From assembly GCF_028863665.1 (NCBI RefSeq), contig NZ_JARBFX010000006.1, positions 346,466 to 410,465 on the forward strand: a stretch of 64,000 nt of DNA. Reading direction: 5' to 3'. Of this stretch, positions 10,101-18,807 are shown in pieces. The DNA is from Aquabacter sediminis. Its GTDB lineage: Bacteria; Pseudomonadota; Alphaproteobacteria; Rhizobiales; Xanthobacteraceae. The notes under the pieces were generated by a model. The model was given only the letters and a program-made list of their open reading frames with translations, was not told the DNA's origin and did no database searches. A program made the translations under genes and the position numbers. Numbering within the stretch: position 1 is the stretch's first letter; every line of letters starts with the position of its first letter.

Positions 10101-10700
10101 GTTGGCGGCCGGAACGGCCGGCGCACCGGGCGCCGAGGACTGCGCCGGCGCCACCACGGGCGGGGCGGGGGCGACGGGTGTGGAGGTGATGGGCTTGGCG
10201 CCCTTGCCGGTGGAGACCGCCAGGCTGCCGGAGGCCGCGATCTTCACGAACATTTCGGCGCCGATCAGATCGAGGCGCCCCACCTTGGGCGAGAGGGTCA
10301 GGATGGAGCCTTCCATCTCCACCTCGGCGGAGGGGGCGGAGGCGATCAGCTCGCCCTTGGGGCCGAGCACGCGGATGTCGCGCACCACCAGAGCGGTTGA
10401 GCCCTTCTTCATGGTCTCGAAGGCGATGGCGCCGATCTGGACGTCATATTCGCCACCGAGGCGGGCTTCGATGGCGCGTTCCACATAGGGGGTGGCCATG
10501 TTGGCCGTCAGCACGCCCGTTGCGACCAAGCCATAGACGCCCAGCGCCAGCGCGCCCGCCAGCGCCACCAGCCACACCAGCGACCAGACGAGGATGCGCG
10601 CAAAACGCCCGCGCGGCACCAGCGCACCGGCAAGACCCCGCACATGCCCCCGTCGCAGATGGCGGCCGCCCGCAACGGTCGAGCCGCTCTCTTCGCTCAT
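7170..10700 (-). CDS. AsmA-like / DUF3971 giant envelope protein (YhdP type)
   Basis: About 1176 residues: a basic cytoplasmic tail, one membrane segment (ILVWSLVWLVALAGALALGVYGL) and a very long periplasmic beta-rich region ending in an AsmA-like C-terminal part with LRDFVVRGEPGLAILSDAARD. This organisation fits the YhdP/AsmA-like group, which are thought to bridge inner and outer membranes and move phospholipids; that role is family knowledge. A linker rich in Pro and Ala occurs near residues 155-200. A longer start at 10778 is possible but lacks a ribosome binding site, whereas the ATG at 10700 has GGAG 12 nt upstream. It is divergent from bcp. Confidence 0.85.
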   Translation of the reverse strand: MSEESGSTVAGGRHLRRGHVRGLAGALVPRGRFARILVWSLVWLVALAGALALGVYGLVATGVLTANMATPYVERAIEARLGGEYDVQIGAIAFETMKKGSTALVVRDIRVLGPKGELIASAPSAEVEMEGSILTLSPKVGRLDLIGAEMFVKIAASGSLAVSTGKGAKPITSTPVAPAPPVVAPAQSSAPGAPAVPAANGAAGMDPLVLRVLAQWMEDLDNGVFDGGALREIGIRDATVEVENESNGRRVTFDDISISLNRPDGGGAVLTFSTEGPSGTASLTAGVGPVTGNERSLTFEVKNVETEDLVHAFTQDWKRFYMDMPLNASVSARIARDGRVLAGEAHVELGAGQIGNGEDPQERFVLDYMKLGLKLDPARRIITIDPLGAGKNANIVALTGEITVPATAGAEWPYVLRQQKVLFAGPEMPDPPLVMDTVSVTGRYVPADKRLMFDTGTLAGPTGSLTFAGMVDFGMDVPTIKLNATGSRMPASTVRRFWPVSIAPPARAYVLENLSGGTVDGTKVTVNMPIDLIGQKEVPLPEDAVHLEMTGSGFTLMALKGLPPLRDMRLSVVVTGRSVRVDIPEGTVVTPQNRKLAVSDGVFFMPDYFPREPKAQVRVKFAGPADAGVEILGMDALKGPTGTAYDPATTRGKVSALVQINIHFRKVADPTDTDYSVEATLTDFGLDNVFAGQRVEGATVSAFATPAGILLRGDGKIAGAPMNFEYEKRKDVADADIKVNATLDDSARGKLGVNLPAVSGPVLVRLVGTTNNKDTRANIELDLTNARISDLVPGLTKPAGKPLKAKFASVDSGSSLKINDLTLEGSGTLIKGSLELSNAGEVNGANFPVFQISDGDKASLKADRAGDVLKVKITGEVIDARGIMKSLMSTPATAATANSSSAAARREQRQNRTGQDVDVEAKIGALTGNHGEVLRQMDLSLGRRGVELRSFQLSAKAGRDGTVAGEIRGMPNGKRAMLVTTSDAGAVLRFLDVYPKIDGGEMWVVLDPPRSDPSPQEGTLNLRDFVVRGEPGLAILSDAARDSSGKAEAGTAVFQKAQAKFTRTPGAIAVREAAIWGPVAGVTLDGSVDFIAERIGIRGTYVPAYGLNNLFSKLPVIGALLGGGPNEGLVGVTFEIVGPLSGPRLTVNPLSAVAPGFLRKMFEFRDQNDAPPVPPR

Positions 10701-10864
10701 CCCCACGTCGTGCTCCGCGCCCTCATCGTGCCCCGCTGCGCTGCGCACCGCCTTTCCAAGGCCGGCAGAATGGACCATCCATGGTGTCAGGCAAGACCCG
10801 GACTTAACCGAGGTCCGCCTGGATGTCCTGCCGGTAGGACGCGCTCACGTCGAAAGGAAGGCAG

Positions 10865-11335
10865 ATGACGAAGATTCCCGCGCCCGGCACGCCCGCACCC
10901 GCATTTTCCCTCAAGCGGGACGGCGGCGGGGAGGTGTCGCTCAAGGACTTCGCTGGCCGCAAGCTGGTGCTCTACTTCTATCCCAAAGCCAACACCTCAG
11001 GCTGCACAAAGGAAGCCATTGCATTCAACGGACTTCGGCAGGACTTCGAGAAGGCGGAGACGGCGATCCTTGGAGTCTCCGCCGATCCGGTGGCCGCCCA
11101 AGACAAGTTCAAGGCCAAGTATGACCTCGCCTTCCCCTTGGCCTCCGACGAGCAGACGCAGATGCTGTCCGACTATGGGGTGTGGGTGGAAAAGAGCATG
11201 TATGGCCGCAAATATATGGGGATAGAGCGCGTCACCCTGCTCATCGACCGCGACGGAACGGTCGCGAAGGTGTGGCCGAAGGTGAAAGTGGACGGCCACG
11301 CCGCCGAAGTGCTCGCCGCCGCACAGGCGCTGTGA
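10865..11335 (+). CDS. bcp: Peroxiredoxin, Bcp/PrxQ family
   Basis: Thiol peroxidase of 156 residues with the thioredoxin-like fold. The active-site pattern P-x3-T-x2-C is present as PKANTSGC (Pro40, Thr44, peroxidatic Cys47). In E. coli Bcp the resolving cysteine lies five residues after the peroxidatic one; here that position is Ile52 and no other cysteine exists, so it must work as a 1-Cys enzyme or use an external thiol. The C-terminal GxERVTLLIDRDGTVAKVW is typical of the family. The ATG follows AAAGGAAGG. Confidence 0.93.
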   Translation: MTKIPAPGTPAPAFSLKRDGGGEVSLKDFAGRKLVLYFYPKANTSGCTKEAIAFNGLRQDFEKAETAILGVSADPVAAQDKFKAKYDLAFPLASDEQTQMLSDYGVWVEKSMYGRKYMGIERVTLLIDRDGTVAKVWPKVKVDGHAAEVLAAAQAL

Positions 11336-11407
11336 TTCGCGGCGGGCGGGAGGCACGCCCTCCCCGCCCGCCCGGTGCCCTGTAGCGGAGGCCGCCCGGC
11401 CCGCCGG

Positions 11408-12943
11408 TCAGTCGTCCCAACCCGCATTCACATGGGGCACCGACCAGCGCTCCACCGCCTTGGGCTCCAGCACCGGCGCGCCGAGGAACGGGGCAGAGAG
11501 GCAGTAGAGCCCCGCATGGGTGGACAGCCAGATGAGGTTGCGGTCCCACTCGATGAACACCGCCTCCGAAGTGCCCCGCCGCCAGCTCATATAATCCTCG
11601 ATCTCCCCATCCCGGGGCGGGACGAAATAGGCCACCTCCTGTGGCGCGGTGGGGTCGGAAATGTCGAACAGGCGCAGGCCGGCATTGAGGTAGGACAGGG
11701 CGACGATCTCCGGCCGCGCCTTCCCCGGCGCGATCCAGTGCTGCATCACCCGCGAGGAAAACCGCCCGCGTGCCATGGCGAAGTCCTTATAGGGGGCGTC
11801 CGGATGGGGGATGGGGCGGGGGAAGAGGCCGATGATGCGCGGCTTTTCCGGGTCCTTCACATCGATCACATAGCTCGTATGGAAAGGCTCACGGCAATCG
11901 GCCTCCAGGCTCTCGGGGATGCCGATGACGAGATTTTGGAGGTGCGGGTGGGTCTGCGGGTCGGCTTCCACCGGCACCACATGGTGGAAGGGAATGCCGC
12001 CGATCGCCTCCAGCGGATGGGCGACCTTGCCCAGCACCTTCGGGCGGGTGATGTCCGAGAGATCATGGACATAAAAGCCGAAATGGCCCCAGCCGCCATA
12101 ACCGATCCGACCGCCATCCTCCACGCGCTTGGGCACGATGCAGGGGGTGCGGTTGGAGGTCCATGAGCATTGGTCGCCGGCGAAGGGATAGGTGGCGCGA
12201 TAGAGGGCCTCTTCCTCCAGCCGCTGGCCCGGCACCCACCAGCGCGAGACTTCCTTTACCGCTGAGGGATCGGCCATGTCGACGATCATGAGGCCGTTGG
12301 AGAAGACACGCTCGGTGCTCTCCATGCGCATCTGGTCGTCCCAGCCGCAGGCCAGATACGCATAGCGCCCACCATCATAGAAGGGCGCATGGACGCCGTG
12401 GCCGGTGGCGCCGGTTTCGAAGGCGTTGAGCAGGACCGGCCGTTCAGGGTTCGTCACGTCATAGGTCTTGATGCCCCGAAAGCCCGGATCCTCCATCGAC
12501 TTGCGGGCATAATCGGGATGGTACTTGCCGCGCGGATATTGGGGCGTGCCGGGAGTGAGCGGCATCTGGTGGGCGACCACGCGGATCCACTTCTTCAGCG
12601 CGGTGTTGAAGACGCAACTCTGGAAGACGCCGAGCCCGCTCTCGCCAATCACGCTGGCCTTCAAGGGATCGGTGATGTCCACAAAGCCGCCCTGATAGGC
12701 GAGCATGCGCCGCGCGCCCCGCGCCCAGAGGCAGGAATGCTCGTCCCCGAAGATCATCAGCTTGATGTCGGGAAAATAGGAAACCACCTCCATGTTGGAG
12801 ATGTAGGAGGCGCGGTCCAGATAGGTCAGCGCGCCCGCCGGCAGGCGAAACGGCACGGTGCCGCCGCCTTCCATGACGCCGGGAGCGGGGTGAGGCGCTT
12901 CGAGGTTGGGATGGGTGCCGTGGGGGTGATGATCGCCAGCCAT
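11408..12943 (-). CDS. LVIVD-repeat beta-propeller protein
   Basis: A 511-residue protein with no signal peptide, rich in histidine at the N-terminus. It is built of repeats ending in motifs such as GFVDITDPLKASVIGE, IKTYDVTNPERPVLL, YVIDVKDPEKPRIIG and LRLFDISDPTAPQEVAYF. These are LVIVD repeats, which form beta-propeller blades. The function of the family is unknown. The ATG at 12943 (GAGGG site) is preferred over a longer in-frame start at 12985. It is a single gene, convergent with bcp. Confidence 0.75.
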   Translation of the reverse strand: MAGDHHPHGTHPNLEAPHPAPGVMEGGGTVPFRLPAGALTYLDRASYISNMEVVSYFPDIKLMIFGDEHSCLWARGARRMLAYQGGFVDITDPLKASVIGESGLGVFQSCVFNTALKKWIRVVAHQMPLTPGTPQYPRGKYHPDYARKSMEDPGFRGIKTYDVTNPERPVLLNAFETGATGHGVHAPFYDGGRYAYLACGWDDQMRMESTERVFSNGLMIVDMADPSAVKEVSRWWVPGQRLEEEALYRATYPFAGDQCSWTSNRTPCIVPKRVEDGGRIGYGGWGHFGFYVHDLSDITRPKVLGKVAHPLEAIGGIPFHHVVPVEADPQTHPHLQNLVIGIPESLEADCREPFHTSYVIDVKDPEKPRIIGLFPRPIPHPDAPYKDFAMARGRFSSRVMQHWIAPGKARPEIVALSYLNAGLRLFDISDPTAPQEVAYFVPPRDGEIEDYMSWRRGTSEAVFIEWDRNLIWLSTHAGLYCLSAPFLGAPVLEPKAVERWSVPHVNAGWDD

Positions 12944-13083
12944 GCGGTTTCCCTCGCCAGTGGCCCGCGCGGGCGTGCGCGGCAAGGGAACGCTAGCAGC
13001 ATTAAGGCTTCTTTCAAATCACTTGAATAAAGAGAAAGAGACTTGAAGGAAGCTCGGGCGGCCGCTCGGCCGCCCGTCGGACG

Positions 13084-14214
13084 TCAGTCCACGTCCTCCA
13101 CCTGGGCGGGGCCGCCGCCATAGGCACGCTGGGCGAGGGCGGCTTCCATGAACGGATCGAGATCGCCGTCCAGCACCTCCTGGGGGGTGCCGGAGGTCAC
13201 GCCCGTGCGCAAATCCTTCACCAATTGGTAGGGCTGGAGCACATAGGAGCGGATCTGATGACCCCAGCCGATGTCCGTGCGGGCGGCCTGCTCGGCGGCG
13301 GCGGCTTCCTCGCGCTTCTTCAGTTCCATCTCGAACAGCTTGGCGCGCAGCATGTTCCAGGCGGTGGCCCGGTTCTTGTGCTGGGAGCGGTCGCCCTGCG
13401 AGACCACCGCAATGCCGGTGGGAATGTGGGTCAGGCGAACGGCCGATTCGGTCTTGTTCACGTGCTGGCCACCGGCGCCGCCGGAGCGCATGGTGTCCAC
13501 GCGCACGTCGCTTTCGTTGATGTCCACCACGATGCGGTCGTCGATGACCGGATAGACGTCGATGGAGGCAAACGAGGTCTGGCGGCGGGCATTGGAATCG
13601 AACGGCGAGATGCGCACCAGGCGGTGCACGCCGGCCTCCGTCTTCAGCCAGCCATAGGCATTGTGGCCCTTGACGATGATGGTGGCGGACTTCAGGCCCG
13701 CCTGCTCGCCGGCGGACTCATCCACCAGTTCCACCTTGAAGCCGTGCCGCTCGCACCAGCGCCGGTACATGCGCAGGAGCATCTCGGCCCAGTCCTGGCT
13801 GTCGGTGCCGCCGGCGCCCGCATGGACTTCCAGATAGGTGTCGTTGGAGTCGGCTTCGCCGGACAGCAACGCGTCCAGCTCGCGTCGCGCCAGCTCCACC
13901 TTCAGCGCGTCGAGCGCGGCGGAGGCCTCGGAGATGACGCCCTCGTCGCCTTCCATCTCGCCGAGCTCGATCAGCTCGATATTATCAGCCAGGTCCTGGG
14001 TCACCCGGTCGATCGCGCCCAGCGCATCCTCCAGCGAGGTGCGCTCCTGCATGATCTTTTGCGCCCGCTCGGGATCGTCCCAGAGCTTGGGGTCCTCGGC
14101 GATGGCATTGAGCTCCGCGAGGCGCCGGCGCGAGCGGTCCACGTTGAGATGCTGGCGCAGCAGCTCAACGGACTTGTTGACCTCGTCGACTTTCGCGGCG
14201 AGTTCCGCACGCAT
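13084..14214 (-). CDS. prfB: Peptide chain release factor 2
   Basis: Recognises UGA and UAA stop codons and triggers peptidyl-tRNA hydrolysis. The 376-residue protein has the SPF codon-recognition motif (RISPFDSNARRQTSF) and the catalytic GGQ motif (GGAGGQHVNKTESAVR). The frame is uninterrupted: where many bacteria have the CUU-UGA programmed +1 frameshift after about 25 codons, this gene reads CTC AAC GTG GAC. Autoregulation by frameshifting is therefore absent. It is the last gene of an amidase / mrcA / prfB minus-strand series. Confidence 0.97.
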   Translation of the reverse strand: MRAELAAKVDEVNKSVELLRQHLNVDRSRRRLAELNAIAEDPKLWDDPERAQKIMQERTSLEDALGAIDRVTQDLADNIELIELGEMEGDEGVISEASAALDALKVELARRELDALLSGEADSNDTYLEVHAGAGGTDSQDWAEMLLRMYRRWCERHGFKVELVDESAGEQAGLKSATIIVKGHNAYGWLKTEAGVHRLVRISPFDSNARRQTSFASIDVYPVIDDRIVVDINESDVRVDTMRSGGAGGQHVNKTESAVRLTHIPTGIAVVSQGDRSQHKNRATAWNMLRAKLFEMELKKREEAAAAEQAARTDIGWGHQIRSYVLQPYQLVKDLRTGVTSGTPQEVLDGDLDPFMEAALAQRAYGGGPAQVEDVD

Positions 14215-14344
14215 GGTTCACTGAGCTCCGATGAAAGGCCGCGGAAAATAGCGAGGGGGGCCCGCAGTGTAAACGGCCCTTTGGGCAGGGCCGCCTCGGA
14301 AAAAGGCAGCCCCGCATGTCACGGTGGCGGGATTTAAGGTCCGG

Positions 14345-16795
14345 CTAATAGAGCCCGCCGGTGCCTGAGCGCACCGCCCGCTCCGCCTCTGGGGTGACGC
14401 CGAGGCTCGAATCGGACGAGCCGATCACCGAATAGCTGTCGGGGGGTGCCGTGCCCGGCTTGAAGGCTTCCAGGATGGAATTCTCGCCCGGCCCGGCGCG
14501 CAGGCCGCTCTTGGGATTAATGCGCACCAGCTTGATACCGGTGGGCACCCTGAAGGGAATGGCCGGCTGGTTGGCCAGCGCTTCCTTAAAGAAGTCGCGC
14601 ACGATCGGGGCAGACAAGACACCACCGGTCGCGCCCTTGCCCATGGCGCGGGGACGGTCATAGCCGAGATAGACACCCACCACGAGCTGGGGGGTGAAGC
14701 CCACGAACCAGGCGTCCTTCTCGTCATTGGTGGTGCCGGTCTTGCCGGCAATAGGCCGTCCCAGCTCTTTGAGCGCGGTGCCCGTGCCGCGCTGGATCAC
14801 GCCTTCCATCATGGAGGTGATCTGGTAGGACGACATGGGATCGAGCACCACCGGCCGCCGGTCGATCAGCGACGGCTCGGACTGGTTTTCCCACTTGTCC
14901 GCGTCGCAGCCCCGGCATTCGCGCTCGTCATGGCGGTAGATGGTGTGGCCGTAGCGATCCTGGATGCGGTCGATGAGCGAGGGCGTCACCTTGCGCCCGC
15001 CATTTGCGATCATGGCATAGGCGCTGACCATGCGCATGAGCGTGGTCTCGCCCGCGCCCAGCGACATGGACAGCACGGGGAGCATGTCGTCATAGATGCC
15101 GAACTTCTTGGCATAGTCGGCCACCAGCGGCATGCCGATGTCCTGCGCCAGGCGCACGGTCATCACGTTCCGCGACTGCTCCAGCCCGAAGCGCAGGGTC
15201 TGCGGGCCGTAGAACTTCTTGGCATAGTTTTCCGGCGCCCAGACCGGCATGCCCGGCCCTTGGTCGATCTCGATGGGGGCGTCCAGCACCACGGTGGAGG
15301 GCGTGTAGCCATTGTCGATGGCGGCCGCATAGACGAACGGCTTGAAGGACGAGCCCGGCTGGCGAAGCGCCTGGGTGGCGCGGTTGAACTGGCTTTCGTC
15401 ATAGGAGAAGCCACCGACGAGCGCGACCACGCGGCCGGTCAGCGGCTCCATCACCACCATTGCCCCTTCCACGTCGGGGATCTGGTGCAGACGATACTGG
15501 CCGTCCTTGTTGGCGATGGGCTCCACATAGATGACATCGCCGGGCTTGAGCACCTGCGCCACCGACGTGACCGCGCGTCCCGCATCCGGCCCCTTGGTCC
15601 AGCGCGCCCATTTCACGCCATCGAGGGTGATAAGCCCCACGTCGCGCTGGGTGGAAATGATGCCGCCCTTCTCCCGCGGCGGCTGCAGGCCGATGCGCGC
15701 ATTGTCCTTGCTGGAATCCAGGACCACCGCCAGCTTCCAGGGGATGTCGGAATAGGGTTTGATCTCGGCCAGCTTGGCGCCCCAGTCCGGCCCCAGCTCG
15801 ATCTTGGTGATCGGCCCGCGCCAGCCGCGCTGCTCGTCGAACCGCACCAGCCCATCGGTCAGAGTCTTCTTGGCGAAGCGCTGGAGCTTGGGGTTGAGCG
15901 CGGTGCGCACCGAAAGCCCGCCCTCATAGAGCTTGTTCTCGCCGTAGCGGTCGATGATCTGGCGACGCACCTCTTCGGCGAAATATTCGGCCGCGAAGAT
16001 CTGCGCGCCGGTGGGCCGGGGGGTCACGTCGAGGGACGACTTCTTGGCCGCCTCCGCCTGGGCGGCAGTGATGAAGCCGTTCTCGGCCATGCGGTCGATG
16101 ACCCAGTTGCGCCGGTCGATGGCGCGCTCGCGGTCGCGGAAGGGGTTGTAGGAAGACGGCGCCTTGGGCAAAGCGGCGAGATAGGCCACCTCGGGCACGG
16201 TCAATTCGTCCACCGACTTGTCGAAATAGACCAGGGCTGCGGCGGCGATGCCGTAGGCGCCCATGCCCAGATAGATCTCGTTCAGGTAAAGTTCGAGGAT
16301 GCGGTCCTTGGAATAGGCGCGCTCGATGCGCAGGGCCAGCAGCGCCTCCTTGATCTTGCGATCGAAGGACACCTCGTTGGTGAGCAGGAAGTTCTTGGCC
16401 ACCTGCTGGGTGATGGTGGACGCGCCCTGCGGCCGGCGGTTGGAGCCGAAATTCTGCGCGTAGACCATGGCCGCGCGGAAGATGCCGGACGGGTCGATGC
16501 CGCCGTGCTCGTAGAAATTCTTGTCCTCGGCGGAGAGGAAGGCCTCGATGACGAGCTTCGGTACGGACTGGATGGGGATGTAGAGCCGGCGCTGGCGCGC
16601 CCATTCGGCCACCAGAGCACCGTCGTCCGCATGGACGCGGGTCATGACGGGCGGCTCGTAATTCTGGAGCTGGGTATAGTCCGGCAGGTCCTGGGAATAT
16701 TTCCACACCAGGTATGTGGCCGCGGCGGCGCCTCCCAGCAGCACCACGGTGCCGAGCGCAAAGAGAAAGCCGAAGAACCTCAACAGCAGCCGCAT
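14345..16795 (-). CDS. mrcA: Penicillin-binding protein 1A, bifunctional
   Basis: Class A PBP of 816 residues that polymerises glycan strands and cross-links peptidoglycan in the periplasm. One N-terminal membrane anchor (FGFLFALGTVVLLGGAAAATYLVW) is followed by the GT51 transglycosylase domain (EDKNFYEHGGIDPSGIFRA; GASTITQQVAKNFLL) at about residues 55-230. The transpeptidase domain has SSFK near 480, SRN, and GKTGTT near 683. An AAGGAG site precedes the ATG. prfB follows in the same direction. Confidence 0.96.
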   Translation of the reverse strand: MRLLLRFFGFLFALGTVVLLGGAAAATYLVWKYSQDLPDYTQLQNYEPPVMTRVHADDGALVAEWARQRRLYIPIQSVPKLVIEAFLSAEDKNFYEHGGIDPSGIFRAAMVYAQNFGSNRRPQGASTITQQVAKNFLLTNEVSFDRKIKEALLALRIERAYSKDRILELYLNEIYLGMGAYGIAAAALVYFDKSVDELTVPEVAYLAALPKAPSSYNPFRDRERAIDRRNWVIDRMAENGFITAAQAEAAKKSSLDVTPRPTGAQIFAAEYFAEEVRRQIIDRYGENKLYEGGLSVRTALNPKLQRFAKKTLTDGLVRFDEQRGWRGPITKIELGPDWGAKLAEIKPYSDIPWKLAVVLDSSKDNARIGLQPPREKGGIISTQRDVGLITLDGVKWARWTKGPDAGRAVTSVAQVLKPGDVIYVEPIANKDGQYRLHQIPDVEGAMVVMEPLTGRVVALVGGFSYDESQFNRATQALRQPGSSFKPFVYAAAIDNGYTPSTVVLDAPIEIDQGPGMPVWAPENYAKKFYGPQTLRFGLEQSRNVMTVRLAQDIGMPLVADYAKKFGIYDDMLPVLSMSLGAGETTLMRMVSAYAMIANGGRKVTPSLIDRIQDRYGHTIYRHDERECRGCDADKWENQSEPSLIDRRPVVLDPMSSYQITSMMEGVIQRGTGTALKELGRPIAGKTGTTNDEKDAWFVGFTPQLVVGVYLGYDRPRAMGKGATGGVLSAPIVRDFFKEALANQPAIPFRVPTGIKLVRINPKSGLRAGPGENSILEAFKPGTAPPDSYSVIGSSDSSLGVTPEAERAVRSGTGGLY

Positions 16796-17223
16796 AAGCG
16801 GGCTCCTTCCGCCCCTGGAGCCTGACCCGGCGAGCCCTTCGGCCCGGCCGACCTTTCAGCCTCGCCACCAACCAATAACACCTGGGCAGATCGCGCCGCG
16901 CATCCGACCCCGCACTTTCCATCCCCGGCACCACCCCGGAGAGGACCAGCCGCCCACAAGCCTCAACTCCGGCAGCGACGCAAGGGTTCGTTCACGAGCG
17001 CGAACTTTTGCGCCCGCTCTCCCCGCGGCTTCCGGACGGCTCAGAGTCCGATCCGGTCAACTGCGTGCCATGCAGTCTGATCGGAACCGGCTCCAGGTGC
17101 CTGTGGGTCCGCTATGTTGGCTAAAAGTGGCTGCTTCGCGGCCAAGCCCCCTATTCGCCCTGCGTCATGGGGCCCTGACGCACGGAAATGGCGCCCTAGC
17201 CATCTTACGCAAGGGCAGACCGG
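16796..17223. other. Intergenic region, amidase to mrcA
   Basis: This 428-bp spacer has no supportable ORF. It should contain the mrcA promoter and the end of the amidase transcript. A perfect inverted repeat TGCGTCA-N8-TGACGCA lies at 17161-17182. A weaker GTTCG/CGAAC hairpin lies at 16986-17005. Confidence 0.5.
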
Positions 17224-18807
17224 TCACTTTCCGGCGGGCGTACGGGCCGTGATGGTGCCGGTGGCGCCGACCCCGGAGGCAAAGCGCGGGGCGAAGAAGT
17301 CGTCGATCGCCCCCGCCATGGCCTGGGCCAGCTTTTCCCGCCAGGCGTCGGAGGTCAGCAGCTTGAGGTCCTCGCGCGAGGACATGTAACCCAGTTCGAC
17401 CAACACAGAAGGCACGTCATGGGCTTTCAGCACCTTGAAGCCGGCAGACTTTACTGGCGTCTTGTGCACCCGCCCGACGCTTTTCATGGCGACCACCATG
17501 GTCCGGGCGAAGGTGGCGGAGAAGTTGCGCGTCTCGCGCTGAGCGAGGTCGAACAGGATGCCGGCCACCTCGTCGCTCTCCTCGGACAGATCGACGCCTG
17601 CGATGAGGTCCGCCTTGTTCTCCTTTTCCGCCAGATGGGCGGCGTCGGCGTCGGAGGCGGTCTCAGACAAAGTGTAGACGCTGGCGCCCCGGGCATTGCC
17701 ATCGTCGCGGGCGAGGGCATCCGCATGGATGGAAATGAACAGCGCCGCCCGGTTGGCACGGGCGATCTGCACCCGCTCACCCAGCGGCACGAACACATCC
17801 GTGCTGCGGGTCATCACCACCCGGTAGCGTCCCGCGCGCTCCAATTCCGTGCGCAGCGCCAGGGCCACGTCCAGCACGATGTTCTTCTCGTTGAAGCTGG
17901 AGGCGCCGGACGTGCCCGAATCGATCCCGCCATGGCCGGGGTCGAGCACGATGACGGGGCGCACGTCGCCATCGGCCACCGGGCCCGGCGCCAGAGCGGC
18001 CGACGGCGCGCCGCGCGCCTCGGCGGCGGTGGCCACCGTGGTGTTGAAGGTGGCCGCATCCGTGCGCACCAGGTCCAGCACCAGGCGCGCCGGCTGGCCC
18101 TCGGCGGGGGGCAGCACGAAGGCCTTGTCGATCATCACCGGCTCGGTCACGTCCAGCACCATGCGGGCCTTGCCGGGGGCCAGGACGCCGTAGCGGAAGC
18201 TGGAGACGAGGCCGCGCCGGGTCTGCACGCGGGTCTCGGCGAGGGTGAAGGTCACATCCGTCAGATCGAGGATGACCCGATAGGGGTTGGCCAGGGTGAA
18301 GGCACGGAATTCCGCCGGCTTGCTGAGGTCGAGGATCAACCGGGTACGCTGCCCGTCGCCCGCCAGGCGCGCATCAAGGGCGGAGACCGGCGGCGGCTCC
18401 GTGGCCGGGTCCGTCGCGGCAGCCACCGGTACGGAGAGCGGGATGGCGGAGGGGGAGCTGGCGGCGGGGGCGGCGGCGGCGACCATCGGCGCGGGGTTTG
18501 GCGCACCCTCCCCCGCAACGCCGGCCGCGGACGCGCGCTCGCCCGCGCGCACCATGCCTGTGGAGCCGACTGCCCCCATAGCCAACAGGGCCGCTAGAGC
18601 GAGAAGCGCCACCAGCTTGCGGCCAATGGAACGGGCAACTCGACCGGCAGGGCGGCGCGAGAGCAACGGGACAAGGGCCCGTGCAAGGGCAAAAGCGGCA
18701 CCCGGCGCGCCGGAGCGCTCCGCGCGCGCGCGACTCAAGGCCCGGAGTTGCGCGTTCCGGACGTGTGAGTTCCGAACCTGCGCGGACTGCCGCGTGTGCG
18801 CCACCAT
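17224..18807 (-). CDS. amiC: N-acetylmuramoyl-L-alanine amidase, AMIN plus Amidase_3
   Basis: Zinc amidase that cleaves septal peptidoglycan. Of 527 residues, a basic N-terminal stretch of about 60 residues precedes a hydrophobic export segment (KLVALLALAALLAMGAVG). An AMIN domain (TRLILDLSKPAEFRAFTLANPYRVILDL) follows, then the Amidase_3 domain: DPGHGGIDSG (zinc His), NEKNIVLDVAL (zinc Glu), SIHADA (zinc His) and VLVELGYMSS (catalytic Glu). Several longer in-frame starts exist (18837, 18843, 19095). The ATG at 18807 has GAGGGTGAG upstream and is preferred. It is divergent from rne, as in most Hyphomicrobiales. Confidence 0.92.
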   Translation of the reverse strand: MVAHTRQSAQVRNSHVRNAQLRALSRARAERSGAPGAAFALARALVPLLSRRPAGRVARSIGRKLVALLALAALLAMGAVGSTGMVRAGERASAAGVAGEGAPNPAPMVAAAAPAASSPSAIPLSVPVAAATDPATEPPPVSALDARLAGDGQRTRLILDLSKPAEFRAFTLANPYRVILDLTDVTFTLAETRVQTRRGLVSSFRYGVLAPGKARMVLDVTEPVMIDKAFVLPPAEGQPARLVLDLVRTDAATFNTTVATAAEARGAPSAALAPGPVADGDVRPVIVLDPGHGGIDSGTSGASSFNEKNIVLDVALALRTELERAGRYRVVMTRSTDVFVPLGERVQIARANRAALFISIHADALARDDGNARGASVYTLSETASDADAAHLAEKENKADLIAGVDLSEESDEVAGILFDLAQRETRNFSATFARTMVVAMKSVGRVHKTPVKSAGFKVLKAHDVPSVLVELGYMSSREDLKLLTSDAWREKLAQAMAGAIDDFFAPRFASGVGATGTITARTPAGK

